Shown here: piece by piece, positions 1-6,850 of the stretch
Position numbering within the stretch: the first letter of the stretch is position 1
Layout of the letters: every line of letters starts with the position of its first letter
Position numbers and translations under genes: made by a program
Notes under the pieces: model-generated
Told to the model about the DNA's origin: nothing
Seen by the model: the letters and a program-made list of their open reading frames with translations, nothing else
Database searches by the model: none
NCBI GenBank assembly: GCA_023418705.1
Contig: JAEZYZ010000303.1
Span: 1 to 8,710, forward strand
DNA length: 8,710 bases
Source of the DNA: Pseudomonadota bacterium
GTDB lineage: Bacteria; Myxococcota_A; Polyangia; Polyangiales; Polyangiaceae
Direction: 5' to 3'

Positions 1-215
1 GGCTCCTGTCGTGCCGCCGCGGGCGCTTCAGCTGGCGCCGCTCCGGCGCCGTCCGCCGGCAGGGAGCCCGGCTCCGGCACGATCAGCGCGAGCGCGAGCG
101 CGGCGGCCGCCGCGACCCCGAGCACCGGGAGCGTGGTCTCGTCCGGCTCGGAGGTCGTCACCGGGGCGGAGGAGGCGTTCGGCGCCGCCGAGCGTCGCGC
201 GTTCTTCGCTGCCAT
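1..215 (-). CDS. N-terminal part of a membrane-anchored protein, unknown function (cut by left edge)
   Basis: Only the first 71 codons are in the window, so the family cannot be named. The frame opens at ATG (213-215) and stays open to base 1. Residues 1-28 are polar and rich in Ala, Ser and Thr. Residues about 29-46 form one hydrophobic helix made mostly of Ala, Leu and Val, followed by an Ala/Pro-rich stretch typical of a flexible linker. This suggests a single-pass membrane protein with most of its mass outside the window. It lies 66 bases downstream of the VWA/amidotransferase-like gene on the same strand and is probably the next gene of that operon. There is no clear Shine-Dalgarno sequence before the ATG; an in-frame TTG at 249-251 is an alternative start. 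Codon use matches the neighbours. Confidence 0.6.
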   Translation of the reverse strand, partial: MAAKNARRSAAPNASSAPVTTSEPDETTLPVLGVAAAAALALALIVPEPGSLPADGAGAAPAEAPAAARQE

Positions 216-281
216 CGCCGACAGGGTACCGCCGCCGCCGCTGAGCCGCAACGCCGCGATTTCACGGCGAGCTTTCGTTGC

Positions 282-2498
282 CTACGGCAACCCGCCGCGC
301 CGGCGCGCCACCCAGTGCACGCCGAGCGCCATCGCCGCCATCAGGGTCCATCCCCAGGGCGGCAGCAGCGGCGAGACGTGCCGCTCGGCCGCGATCCGGG
401 TGCCGTCGGGCAGCGGCAGGCTCGCCACTTCGTCGTGCATCGCGAACCGCCCCCCGGTCGCCTCGGAGATGCGCCGCAACCGCTCCAGGTCCGGGCGCGA
501 GTCGCGCCAAGCGGCACCGCCGCGCTCGCAGGCGAAGTCGAAGCGCGTGGGCGGCGCCGCCCCGATGCGAGCGCGCGCCGTGTAGCCGCCAGCCTCCAAG
601 GGTCCAACGTCCATCTCGGTCTGTCCGCTCTCGGGTAGCCGCGCCTTGCGCTCCGCCGCCGGCGCGTCCTGGCTCGGCCCCAGGCGCTCGAGCGTCAGCT
701 CGACGTCCTGCGCCGCCCCCGGCAGGCGCACCAGGCGGATGGTGGCCGGCTCTCCGGCGATGCACGGGCGCACCAGCTCGAGCCGCGCCGACTCATAGCG
801 AGGGTCCCGCATGAGCCAGCCGAGCAGCCCGTCCCACAAGGCACCGTACGAGCGCCCCGCGACCGAAGCGGCCAGCTCGCCGTAGGCGAGCTGATGGGTG
901 CCGTCGATCCCGAGCGCGATCGAGCGCCCATCGCCCGCCTCGCCCAGCGCCAGCACCGGCATGGGAGCGCCCCCCTCCGCCGCTTTGCGCGAGGGGTGCT
1001 CCAGAAGAACGATGGCGTCCTTTCGCGGAGCGCCGAGCGTGTTGGAGCCGTGCACCGGCGGGAACTGATCCCCGATGAGATCCCTGAGCGGGCCGAGCAC
1101 GGGGGCGGCCCTCCCGGCCTCGGTGATCCTGGGCGCGAACTCGACCGTGTCGAAGGGCTTGCCGGCCTCGGACAGCTCCACCGGCAGCACCCGCCCGATC
1201 GACGTGCCCGCGTAGCCGCCGCCGGCGAACGCCGACGGCCCGCCGACCATGATGAGGCCCCCCCCCGACTCGACGTACTCCGCCAGCGCCGGCAGGTGCT
1301 GCGCGAGCTTGTACCGAATGGCGTCGATGTCCTGCAGCACCACGGCGTCGAAGCTCGGCAGGTGCTCGGTGAACAGCTCGTCGACCGGGAACGGGATCAG
1401 CGCCAGCTCGGCGTCGTCGTGCGTGTTGGTGTCGTCGGCGTCAGTGCGCAAAATGAAGAACGCGACCAGATCTACCGAGTCGTCGCTCTTCAGCCACATA
1501 CGCAGCGCTCGGACGTCGTAGGTCGGCCTCCCCGCGACGTGCAGCAACCGCAAGCGCTCGCGGGTGACTGAGAAGGTCAGGATGCGCCGGTCGTTCTCCG
1601 GCACCACGTCGCCCTCGGGCGCCTCGATGCTGATCTCAACCACCCGGTTGCCGGCGCGTTCGAGGGTGATCTCGAGCTCCACCGTCGCCGTCCCGTCCTC
1701 GACCTCGGCGACCCCGCTGGCGAGCACCGCGGGCTCCACCCCGTGCCGCAGCTCTCGAACCGTGACGGGCAGCTTGCCGCACTCGAGCCCGCCCGCGCAG
1801 CCGATCTGGATCGTGAGCGCCAGCGGCTGGTGCGCGACCGCCGCCCCGGCGGCCCGGACGGCGCGGACGCTGGCGTCGCGCGGCGCCTGCTCGACGACGC
1901 CGACCGTGTGCACGGGCACGTCGAGCGCGCCGATCATCTGTCGAATCGCCTCGGGCGCTGGCGACTCCCCAGGCCGCGTCAGGCGCCCGTCGCTCACCAC
2001 CACCACCGCCTGGGGGCGCTCGCCCGCCGTCGTGTTGAGGCTGCTCAGCGCCGCCGCCAGATCGCTCTCGATCGCCAGCTGTTCGGTGCCGCTGGCGCTC
2101 TTGCCGTCGGCGGCGACCGGTGAGGGCGCGCCGTCTCCGAAACCCAACAGCTGCAGGCGGGCTTCGACGAAGTGCTTCGAGATGCGGCCGATCGCGGCGC
2201 GCGCGACGTCCCGGCGGGTGCCGTCCCCCGCGGGCAGCAGCAGCCGGCGCGATTGGTCGAGCAAGACCACCACGCGCGGCCCGACGACGCTCCCGCGCGT
2301 CGCGACCCGCACCGGGCGCAGCACGGCCGCGCCGAGCAAGAGCAACGCCAGCACGCCGGAGAGGGCGATCCAGGCGCCGTAGCGCTCCCGGCGCCCGAGC
2401 TCGACGATGAGCAGCGCCAGCGAGGCCACGAGCACGACGACGACGGCGACGATGGAGGCCGTCGAGAGGTCGTCGGTGAGCGCGAGCTGTTCGGTCAT
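282..2498 (-). CDS. Membrane protein with VWA-like and glutamine-amidotransferase-like domains
   Basis: The product is 738 residues. Two membrane helices sit at about 14-35 and 42-62, and a third near the C-terminus (about 715-731) is followed by an Arg-rich end. Residues about 74-205 resemble a von Willebrand factor A domain: a hydrophobic strand leads into DQSRR (81-85), and a second strand ends in VVSDGR (167-172). The usual metal-site motif DxSxS is incomplete, with Arg at the last position. Residues about 315-560 resemble the class I glutamine-amidotransferase-like fold found in large VWA membrane proteins, with SGGGLIMVGG (411-420), a following SAF..GGY pattern, and VLPVEL (437-442). 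No nucleophilic Cys sits at the elbow, so amidotransferase activity is unlikely. The start is the ATG whose last two bases overlap the TGA of the upstream DUF4159 gene (ATGA), implying translational coupling. The frame stays open upstream to 3221, but that part lies across other genes. Such proteins are often found beside MoxR ATPases; the function here is unknown, probably an envelope complex. Confidence 0.93.
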   Translation of the reverse strand: MTEQLALTDDLSTASIVAVVVVLVASLALLIVELGRRERYGAWIALSGVLALLLLGAAVLRPVRVATRGSVVGPRVVVLLDQSRRLLLPAGDGTRRDVARAAIGRISKHFVEARLQLLGFGDGAPSPVAADGKSASGTEQLAIESDLAAALSSLNTTAGERPQAVVVVSDGRLTRPGESPAPEAIRQMIGALDVPVHTVGVVEQAPRDASVRAVRAAGAAVAHQPLALTIQIGCAGGLECGKLPVTVRELRHGVEPAVLASGVAEVEDGTATVELEITLERAGNRVVEISIEAPEGDVVPENDRRILTFSVTRERLRLLHVAGRPTYDVRALRMWLKSDDSVDLVAFFILRTDADDTNTHDDAELALIPFPVDELFTEHLPSFDAVVLQDIDAIRYKLAQHLPALAEYVESGGGLIMVGGPSAFAGGGYAGTSIGRVLPVELSEAGKPFDTVEFAPRITEAGRAAPVLGPLRDLIGDQFPPVHGSNTLGAPRKDAIVLLEHPSRKAAEGGAPMPVLALGEAGDGRSIALGIDGTHQLAYGELAASVAGRSYGALWDGLLGWLMRDPRYESARLELVRPCIAGEPATIRLVRLPGAAQDVELTLERLGPSQDAPAAERKARLPESGQTEMDVGPLEAGGYTARARIGAAPPTRFDFACERGGAAWRDSRPDLERLRRISEATGGRFAMHDEVASLPLPDGTRIAAERHVSPLLPPWGWTLMAAMALGVHWVARRRGGLP

Positions 2499-3277
2499 GG
2501 CTCGCGTTGGCGCCCCGCCCGCCGGCGCATCAACCAAGGCGCGTGCACCTGGTCGTCCTTGTAGTCGGAGCAGAGCAGGTACATCGCGATGTTCACGGCC
2601 AAGCGCAGCGCCTGCTCGCGCTGGCGCACGCCCCCCGGCTCGACCTCGATCGCCCACGAGCCCGAGGCGGTCAGCGCCAGCGCGCCCAAAAGGTCGTGGG
2701 ACGAGAACAGCACCTGCGCGTTCTTGTTGCGCACGATCGCCTCCAGGTGGGGCGCCCCCATGACGCGCCCCACGGGTCGATCGATGATGTAGTAGGTTTT
2801 GTAGACGACGTGCGCGGGATCGAGGCGCACCGGCGGCGCATCGGGCACGATGCGGGCGAGCTCCCGCCGCGCGGCGCGCCCAAACGCGCCGCTCGCCGGG
2901 TCGTTGTCGTCGACCAGCAGCATGCCCCCCAGCGAGAGGAACTTCGAGAGGCCCCTCAGCTCCGGCGCCGATAGCGGCTGCACGTCCCGCGACCCGGCCC
3001 AAATCACGAACGGCTCGGCGAGCAGCTTCGGCTCGTCCGCCCGCACGCTGGCGCTCGCCAGGCGAGCGGGCGCGCTGGTGCGGCTGACCAGCTCCCAAGC
3101 CCAGCGCGCCGGCGCCGTGGTCCTTGGCCCCGACAACGCTTCGGTGCCGGCGACCAGCACCCGCGCGTGAAAAGCGCCCGCCTGCCCGAACGCGCGCGCC
3201 GCGTTCGGCGCAAGCGCCCACGCGCCGACCCCGGCGAGCAGACCGCGCCGGGTCAATCGAAGTCTTCGACCTTCCAC
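2495..3277 (-). CDS. Tat-exported DUF4159 domain protein
   Basis: The chosen start is GTG at 3275-3277, giving 260 residues. A twin-arginine signal is visible: TRRGLL at 9-14, a hydrophobic stretch to about 26, and an AARA|F cleavage site near residue 29, so the protein is predicted to be exported folded. Residues about 36-240 match the DUF4159 pattern: a first strand (VLVAG), then GGMLLVDDND (117-126), a Pro-rich loop, YKTYYIIDRPVG (159-170), and VLFSSHDLLGAL (189-200). The family resembles amidotransferase-like or ThuA-like folds and has no assigned activity. The gene overlaps the upstream lipoprotein gene, and its stop overlaps the start of the VWA gene, so the three are one transcription unit. 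Alternative starts are TTG 3254-3256, which overlaps the upstream stop as TTGA but leaves no residues before the RR motif, and TTG 3305-3307. The GTG is preferred for its Shine-Dalgarno sequence and normal Tat n-region. Confidence 0.9.
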   Translation of the reverse strand: MEGRRLRLTRRGLLAGVGAWALAPNAARAFGQAGAFHARVLVAGTEALSGPRTTAPARWAWELVSRTSAPARLASASVRADEPKLLAEPFVIWAGSRDVQPLSAPELRGLSKFLSLGGMLLVDDNDPASGAFGRAARRELARIVPDAPPVRLDPAHVVYKTYYIIDRPVGRVMGAPHLEAIVRNKNAQVLFSSHDLLGALALTASGSWAIEVEPGGVRQREQALRLAVNIAMYLLCSDYKDDQVHAPWLMRRRAGRQREP

Positions 3278-3990
3278 ACGCCCGCCTCTCGCTTGAGCTT
3301 CACCCAATGGCCGCCCGGCACCTGCACCTCGGCCACATCTCCATCTACCCGCACCTCGAGCGCCTCCGGCCGCTCGAGGCCGGTGACCAACGAGCTGATG
3401 TCATGCTCCAGCTCACTGCGCGTCTCCGGCGACAACGCCCGGAGCAGGCCCGCATAGCTTCGACGCGAAAGGGCCTGGCGCAGCTCGACCAGCGCCTCCG
3501 CCGGCGTCTGCGCCGCGGCCGGCAGGCCGCCGGCGGCGCTGACCTTGAAGGCGCCGTCTTCCAGCGGAACGCGTGCCGTCTCTCCGTCGTGGTAGCGGAG
3601 CTCGGCGGCCGTTCGTACGTCCAAGTCCCGCCCCTGGGAGAACACCCGGCCGCGAGCGCTGAGCTCCTTGCGAGCCCCAGCCGTTAGCCGCTGCACCCCC
3701 TCGGGACCGTGGGTGCGCTGCCCTTCACGGGTGAGCATCGCGTAGAGCGCCTCCGCGTCCCCGCGCTCGGCCGCCTCGGCGTACCGCTGCACGGCCGCTC
3801 GAGGATCGGGCACCGAAGCATGGCTGCACGCCACCGGCTGCAGCAGCGCACAGCCCAGCAACGCCGTGCGCGCGACCGCGGTCGCGCGACAGCCGTGGGA
3901 GCGGCGCGGGAGGCAGTGCGGGGCTGGCGGTAGCGAGCGCAGTTGACTAACCTTGGGGGACGAGGCCCGGCTGATGGGCCCCGACGACAT
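3253..3990 (-). CDS. Probable lipoprotein with two similar NTF2/DUF4878-like halves
   Basis: From the ATG at 3988-3990 the product is 245 residues; I do not recognise a named family. A hydrophobic segment at about 36-54 ends at Cys47 (ALLGC) or Cys55 (PVAC), either of which could be the lipidated cysteine; neither lipobox is perfect. The mature part has two related halves, about 63-152 and 163-245. Each begins with a Pro-Ala helix (PRAAVQRYAEAAERGD; TPAEALVELRQALSRR), then a helix ending in Leu, then strands ending in a basic/hydrophobic pattern (DGAFKVS; AGVWKVEDFD). That plan fits NTF2-like or DUF4878-like folds, which usually bind small ligands or partners. The n-region from the ATG is unusually long. 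A CTG at 3940-3942 with AAGG eight bases upstream is an alternative start giving 229 residues. It is the first gene of the left operon; its stop overlaps the front of the DUF4159 gene. Confidence 0.78.
   Translation of the reverse strand: MSSGPISRASSPKVSQLRSLPPAPHCLPRRSHGCRATAVARTALLGCALLQPVACSHASVPDPRAAVQRYAEAAERGDAEALYAMLTREGQRTHGPEGVQRLTAGARKELSARGRVFSQGRDLDVRTAAELRYHDGETARVPLEDGAFKVSAAGGLPAAAQTPAEALVELRQALSRRSYAGLLRALSPETRSELEHDISSLVTGLERPEALEVRVDGDVAEVQVPGGHWVKLKREAGVWKVEDFD
3285..3290 (-). promoter_or_regulatory. Ribosome binding site that favours the GTG start of the DUF4159 gene
   Basis: The minus strand reads GAGAGG, seven bases before the GTG at 3277. It lies inside the end of the upstream lipoprotein gene. 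Neither the TTG at 3256 nor the TTG at 3307 has an equally well-spaced purine run, so this site decides the start. Confidence 0.5.
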
Positions 3991-4040
3991 TCGCAAAACG
4001 GCCGTGGCACCCTTAGCATTCTCGCCTGGTTTCTGCAGCT

Positions 4041-4045
4041 GGGAG
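4041..4045 (+). promoter_or_regulatory. Ribosome binding site before the TTG start at 4051
   Basis: GGGAG sits five bases before TTG 4051-4053. It is the main reason for placing the start there rather than at the further upstream in-frame TTG. Confidence 0.5.
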
Positions 4046-4050
4046 CACTC

Positions 4051-4299
4051 TTGACCCAGAAGGCCTCGACCTCCAGCGCGTCCGCGGAGCGGCGCGCCCG
4101 CTCCCTGCTGGGCGTTGGCGCGACGACCTCGGTGCTCGGCATCGCCCTGTCGGCAGCAGGCAGCTCCGACCTGACGGCCTGGCTGACGGTCGCCGCCCTC
4201 GGGCTCTTGATCTACGCCGTCCACGCCTTTGGGCGCACGGGCGCCGACGCTCCCGCCGGGACCAAGCGTCGCCGGGCGGTCCGGACGTCCGGAGCCTGA
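4051..4299 (+). CDS. Small two-helix membrane protein, unknown function
   Basis: The 82-residue product starts at TTG, chosen because GGGAG lies five bases upstream (4041-4045). Two hydrophobic segments, about 18-37 and 41-59, are joined by the short polar turn GSSD. Arg residues precede the first helix (14, 15, 17), and a KRRR cluster follows the second (72-75), so by the positive-inside rule both ends face the cytoplasm and the protein forms a membrane hairpin. No motif or family is recognised. It is divergent from the lipoprotein gene starting at 3990 and converges with the sensor lipoprotein gene, whose stop is 12 bases away. An in-frame TTG at 3943 would add 36 residues but overlaps the start of the divergent gene and looks non-coding. 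Alternating hydrophobic and polar blocks and GC-rich third positions support coding, but a gene this short remains uncertain. Confidence 0.6.
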   Translation: MTQKASTSSASAERRARSLLGVGATTSVLGIALSAAGSSDLTAWLTVAALGLLIYAVHAFGRTGADAPAGTKRRRAVRTSGA

Positions 4300-4311
4300 G
4301 CTTCCGATCGT

Positions 4312-5172
4312 TCAGGTCTCGCTACGCAAGACGGCGATGGCCACCTTGGGGCCGAGCTCCTGTACGGGCCTGACGGCTAACCCAAACTCCCGCCCTTCGA
4401 TCTCGATCGCTCGCGCGAACACGCCTCCGTCGAGCGCCGACCACGGCTTGGCGTCCACGATCGCCTTGGCGTTCACGTCCGGAGAGATCGGCGCACCGTA
4501 GGCGGCGTCCCCGACGACCACGTACACGTACAGGAGCGGCACCTTCGCCTCGGATTCGGAGGCTTGCGAGGTGACCTCGCTGCGCAGCGCCGTCTCCAGC
4601 CGATAGGCGTATGCCGACCAGGACCAACCGGTCACGTACAGACCTTTGGTCTCACCCCCGACCTGGATCGGCTGCGCGGCGACCCACTGCGCGTCAGCCC
4701 TTCCCTTCACCCCCGCCGCCTCGGGCATGGATCCGTGCGTTTCCGTGTACTTGCCAAGCGCCTGGCGAGCCTCCGGGAAAGAAGCGTACAGGTTCTTGCC
4801 CACCATCAAATCTTGATCGCGGTCGTTGCGTAAAATGAGCCCGTCCTTGTCCGTCACGGCGAAGAACGTGCTCTTGGCGACCCGAAGATCCTGCACCTTC
4901 TCGCGCGCCCGCTCGAGCAGCCTGCGCACCTCCTGGGGGTTGTCCTGGGGCGGCCCCTCGCCCTCGAAGACGGCGCGCAGATGCTTGGCGCCTTCGGGCA
5001 GCCCCTGTCGCACCTCCGCGACGTCCTGGCGCGCCTTGGCTGCCAAAAAATCAGCATGTTCCTTGGCTTTTTTCACGCTGACTTCGGTCTTGTCCTGGCA
5101 GCCCGCGGCGAGGACCAGGGCCAAAAGCGCCGGAGCGAAGCGGGCGATCGGAGCGCTTAACAAAGTTTGCAT
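4312..5172 (-). CDS. Lipoprotein with Cache/PAS-like sensor folds
   Basis: The 286-residue product starts at ATG 5170-5172, with AAGGA about 12 bases upstream. A lipoprotein signal is clear: positive Arg11, a hydrophobic stretch, and LAAGC with the lipidated Cys at 25. Residues about 31-100 are charged and helical, probably a coiled stalk. Residues about 100-195 resemble a Cache/PAS-like module: STFFAVTDKDGLILRNDRD (101-119), then NLYASFPEARQAL and VAAQPIQVGGETKGLYVTGW (164-183). Residues about 212-284 may form a second related module (VYVVVGDAAYGAPI; REFGLAVRP). Cache domains bind small ligands outside the cytoplasm, usually as part of a transmembrane receptor. Here there is no membrane-crossing signalling segment, so the protein would have to act through a partner or as a binding protein. 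It is divergent from the EAL gene, with 180 bases between starts. The ligand is unknown. Confidence 0.87.
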   Translation of the reverse strand: MQTLLSAPIARFAPALLALVLAAGCQDKTEVSVKKAKEHADFLAAKARQDVAEVRQGLPEGAKHLRAVFEGEGPPQDNPQEVRRLLERAREKVQDLRVAKSTFFAVTDKDGLILRNDRDQDLMVGKNLYASFPEARQALGKYTETHGSMPEAAGVKGRADAQWVAAQPIQVGGETKGLYVTGWSWSAYAYRLETALRSEVTSQASESEAKVPLLYVYVVVGDAAYGAPISPDVNAKAIVDAKPWSALDGGVFARAIEIEGREFGLAVRPVQELGPKVAIAVLRSET

Positions 5173-5352
5173 CTGGCCGTCAGTTCCTTTGATCTCGGGA
5201 TAACCTCGGGGACAATCCTTGTCGTCATTTCCCGCTCCGGCAAGCAGATCCGCTTGGCGGGACCGCGGGGAGCCGGCGTTGCCCCGATCGTATCGTTCAA
5301 CCGCGCTTCCCTCCACCCCAACGCCAACCGGGATCGCGCCTCACGGGAGCCA
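5173..5352. other. Divergent intergenic region between sensor lipoprotein and EAL genes
   Basis: This 180-base gap must hold the promoters of both genes if they are transcribed separately. I see no convincing sigma-70 pair, sigma-54 site or long palindrome. The minus strand has an AAGGA that may serve the lipoprotein gene. An open frame runs through from 5167 in the EAL frame, but its composition and lack of motifs argue against it being part of the EAL protein. Confidence 0.6.
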
Positions 5353-6186
5353 ATGAAGCCACCCAGACACTCCACCGCCCCTCGTGAGCTCGAGTTCGGC
5401 TCCGAGGCCGCGTCAGGCGTGTCGGCGGCGCACCCGCACGAGCGCGAGTCGTTCTTGGCGATGAACCGGCTGCTGCGCCGCGAAGAGCTGAGCGTGGTCT
5501 TCCAGCCGATCGTCGACATGACCTCGGGAGCGCTGTTCGCCTACGAGGCGCTGGTGCGGTGCTCGAACCCACGTTATCCCGACCCACCGACGCTGTTCGA
5601 GGAAGCCGTGGCGAGCGGCTGCGCGGGGCGGCTCGGCCGGGCGATCCGCGAGATCGCAACGCGCGAATGCAGCGGGCTGCCGCTATTCTTGAACGTCCAC
5701 CCCCAAGAGCTGAACGAGGGTTGGCTCGTGCGCCCGGACGACCCGCTCTTTCTACACGACCACGACGTCTACTTGGAGATCACCGAGTCCGTCCCGCTGA
5801 CCCACTTCGAGCTGTGCTTGAGCGTGCTGCGTGAGGTACGGAGCCGCGGGGGCGTGCACTTCGTCGTCGACGACCTCGGCGCGGGCTATTCCAACTTGAA
5901 GAGCATCTGCGATCTCGAGCCCAAGCTCGTGAAGCTGGACCGCGGGCTCATCGCGCGTCTCGATCAGAGCGCGCGTCAGCGGCAGCTCGTCAGCAGCGTG
6001 GTCGGGCTCTGCCACGAGATGGACGCGGTGGTCGTCGCCGAGGGGATCGAGACCCACGCCGAGTTCGACGCGCTTCAGGGCATCGGCGTGCAGCTCGGCC
6101 AGGGCTTTTTGTTCGCCCGCCCGAGCTTCCCGGCGCCGGGGTTCACCTGGCCCCCCAGCGCGCGCTCGGGCCTGCTCCAGCTCTGA
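5353..6186 (+). CDS. EAL-domain cyclic-di-GMP phosphodiesterase
   Basis: The 277-residue product starts at ATG 5353, with GGGAG just upstream. After about 36 polar residues, a single EAL domain fills residues 37-258. It hydrolyses cyclic di-GMP to pGpG in the cytoplasm. Catalytic and metal ligands expected of active enzymes are all visible: EAL in YEALVRC (Glu65), Asn114 in FLNVHP, Glu142 in YLEITES, Asp173-Asp174 in VVDDLGAGYS, Lys194 in VKLD, Glu230 in VVAEGIET, and Gln250 in QLGQGFLFARP. DDLGAG replaces the usual DDFGTG but keeps both acids. There is no GGDEF, receiver, PAS or membrane domain, so it is a stand-alone enzyme and its input must come from the short N-terminus, expression, or a partner such as the divergent sensor lipoprotein. 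It converges with the UspA gene. ATG 5461 is a shorter start but falls at the domain boundary. Confidence 0.96.
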   Translation: MKPPRHSTAPRELEFGSEAASGVSAAHPHERESFLAMNRLLRREELSVVFQPIVDMTSGALFAYEALVRCSNPRYPDPPTLFEEAVASGCAGRLGRAIREIATRECSGLPLFLNVHPQELNEGWLVRPDDPLFLHDHDVYLEITESVPLTHFELCLSVLREVRSRGGVHFVVDDLGAGYSNLKSICDLEPKLVKLDRGLIARLDQSARQRQLVSSVVGLCHEMDAVVVAEGIETHAEFDALQGIGVQLGQGFLFARPSFPAPGFTWPPSARSGLLQL

Positions 6187-6215
6187 GCACCGCGGGCACC
6201 GATCGCCAGGGCCGA

Positions 6216-6830
6216 TCAGTGCATCGATAGCAGCGCTCGCCCGCGTGCGCCCAGGTGTCGATCGCACACGTTGCGTTGCCCCTGGGTGAGCTCTTGCATG
6301 CGCACACAACTCGGACAGCGCCGGGTCGAGCGAACGCGCCGGCGCGCGGCGGCCCCGGAGTCTTTGACGGCGAGCACGGGGCAGTCGAGCTCGCGCATCA
6401 ACACCTCGGGCACGGACGGTGACACCCAGCGCTCGAACCCGCGCCGCCGGCCGCTGCCCGAAATCACCAGATCTGCCGCCAGCTCCCGAGCGAGCTGGAC
6501 GATCTGCTCGCCGGGTGATCCGACGCGAAGGTGGGTGACGACCCGCGCGAAGTCGGCGCGATACTCGCGCTCGTAGGACCAGAGCTCGCGCTCCACGAAG
6601 CTCCGCAAGAGGTCGGAGGCAGGCTCCACCTCCAGCAGCTGGGACTCGCCCGGCAGCTCGAGCTGCAGGCGCGCCCCTGAGAGGCCCGCGACGTGCACCA
6701 CGTGGGGCTCTGCCCCAGGCTGTTGGCCCGCCATCGCGAAGGCGTGCACCAGCGCCGCTCGGCTGGCATCGGAGAAATCCACACCAACCAGGATGATGAA
6801 GGGATCGGCGTCGTTCGTGAGACTGGCCAT
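6216..6830 (-). CDS. UspA-family protein with a Cys/His C-terminal tail
   Basis: The 204-residue product has one universal stress protein domain at about 10-157. The first strand and its Asp are present (IILVGVDFSDASRAAL, Asp18), then an HVVHVAG strand, a long helix (72-90), and ADLVISGSG...CPVLAVKD closing the fold. Members with the motif GxxG-x9-G(S/T) bind ATP. Here the loop reads GSGRRRGFERWVSPS, with Arg and Pro at two of the Gly positions, so ATP binding is doubtful. Residues 158-204 form a basic extension with CPSC (172-175) and CDRH (189-192), a Cys-x2-Cys-x13-Cys-x2-His arrangement that could bind zinc. Ordinary UspA proteins are about 140-150 residues and lack this. The gene converges with the EAL gene and lies 171 bases downstream of the glycosyltransferase gene. 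A possible sigma-54 promoter precedes it. Substrate or partner is unknown. Confidence 0.92.
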   Translation of the reverse strand: MASLTNDADPFIILVGVDFSDASRAALVHAFAMAGQQPGAEPHVVHVAGLSGARLQLELPGESQLLEVEPASDLLRSFVERELWSYEREYRADFARVVTHLRVGSPGEQIVQLARELAADLVISGSGRRRGFERWVSPSVPEVLMRELDCPVLAVKDSGAAARRRVRSTRRCPSCVRMQELTQGQRNVCDRHLGARGRALLSMH

Positions 6831-6850
6831 CGTGTCTGGAAGGCTGCCTT

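Noticed and set aside
894..2564. Several long open frames on the plus strand opposite the VWA gene.
   Set aside because: Their translations are low-complexity and Arg/Pro/Ser/Ala-rich with no motifs, and they mirror third-position GC bias of the minus-strand gene. The minus-strand product has clear domains.
2499..3221. The frame of the VWA membrane protein continues open upstream to 3221, which would make a 979-residue protein.
   Set aside because: The extra part lies antiphase over the well-supported DUF4159 gene, has no domain pattern, is Arg/Ala/Gly-rich as expected of a shadow frame in GC-rich DNA, and the ATGA overlap at 2495-2498 gives a natural start.
4003..4018. TGGCAC followed by GCATT in the divergent region upstream of 4051, resembling a sigma-54 site.
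   Set aside because: The GG and GC elements are eight bases apart rather than the required ten.
5167..5352. In-frame upstream extension of the EAL protein from TTG 5167.
   Set aside because: It overlaps the start of the divergent lipoprotein gene, shows no signal or domain, and ATG 5353 has a purine-rich ribosome binding site.
6201..6217. GATCG-CCAGGGC-CGATC hairpin between the convergent EAL and UspA genes.
   Set aside because: The stem is only five pairs, overlaps the UspA stop codon, and has no T-tract on either side, so a terminator call is not supported.
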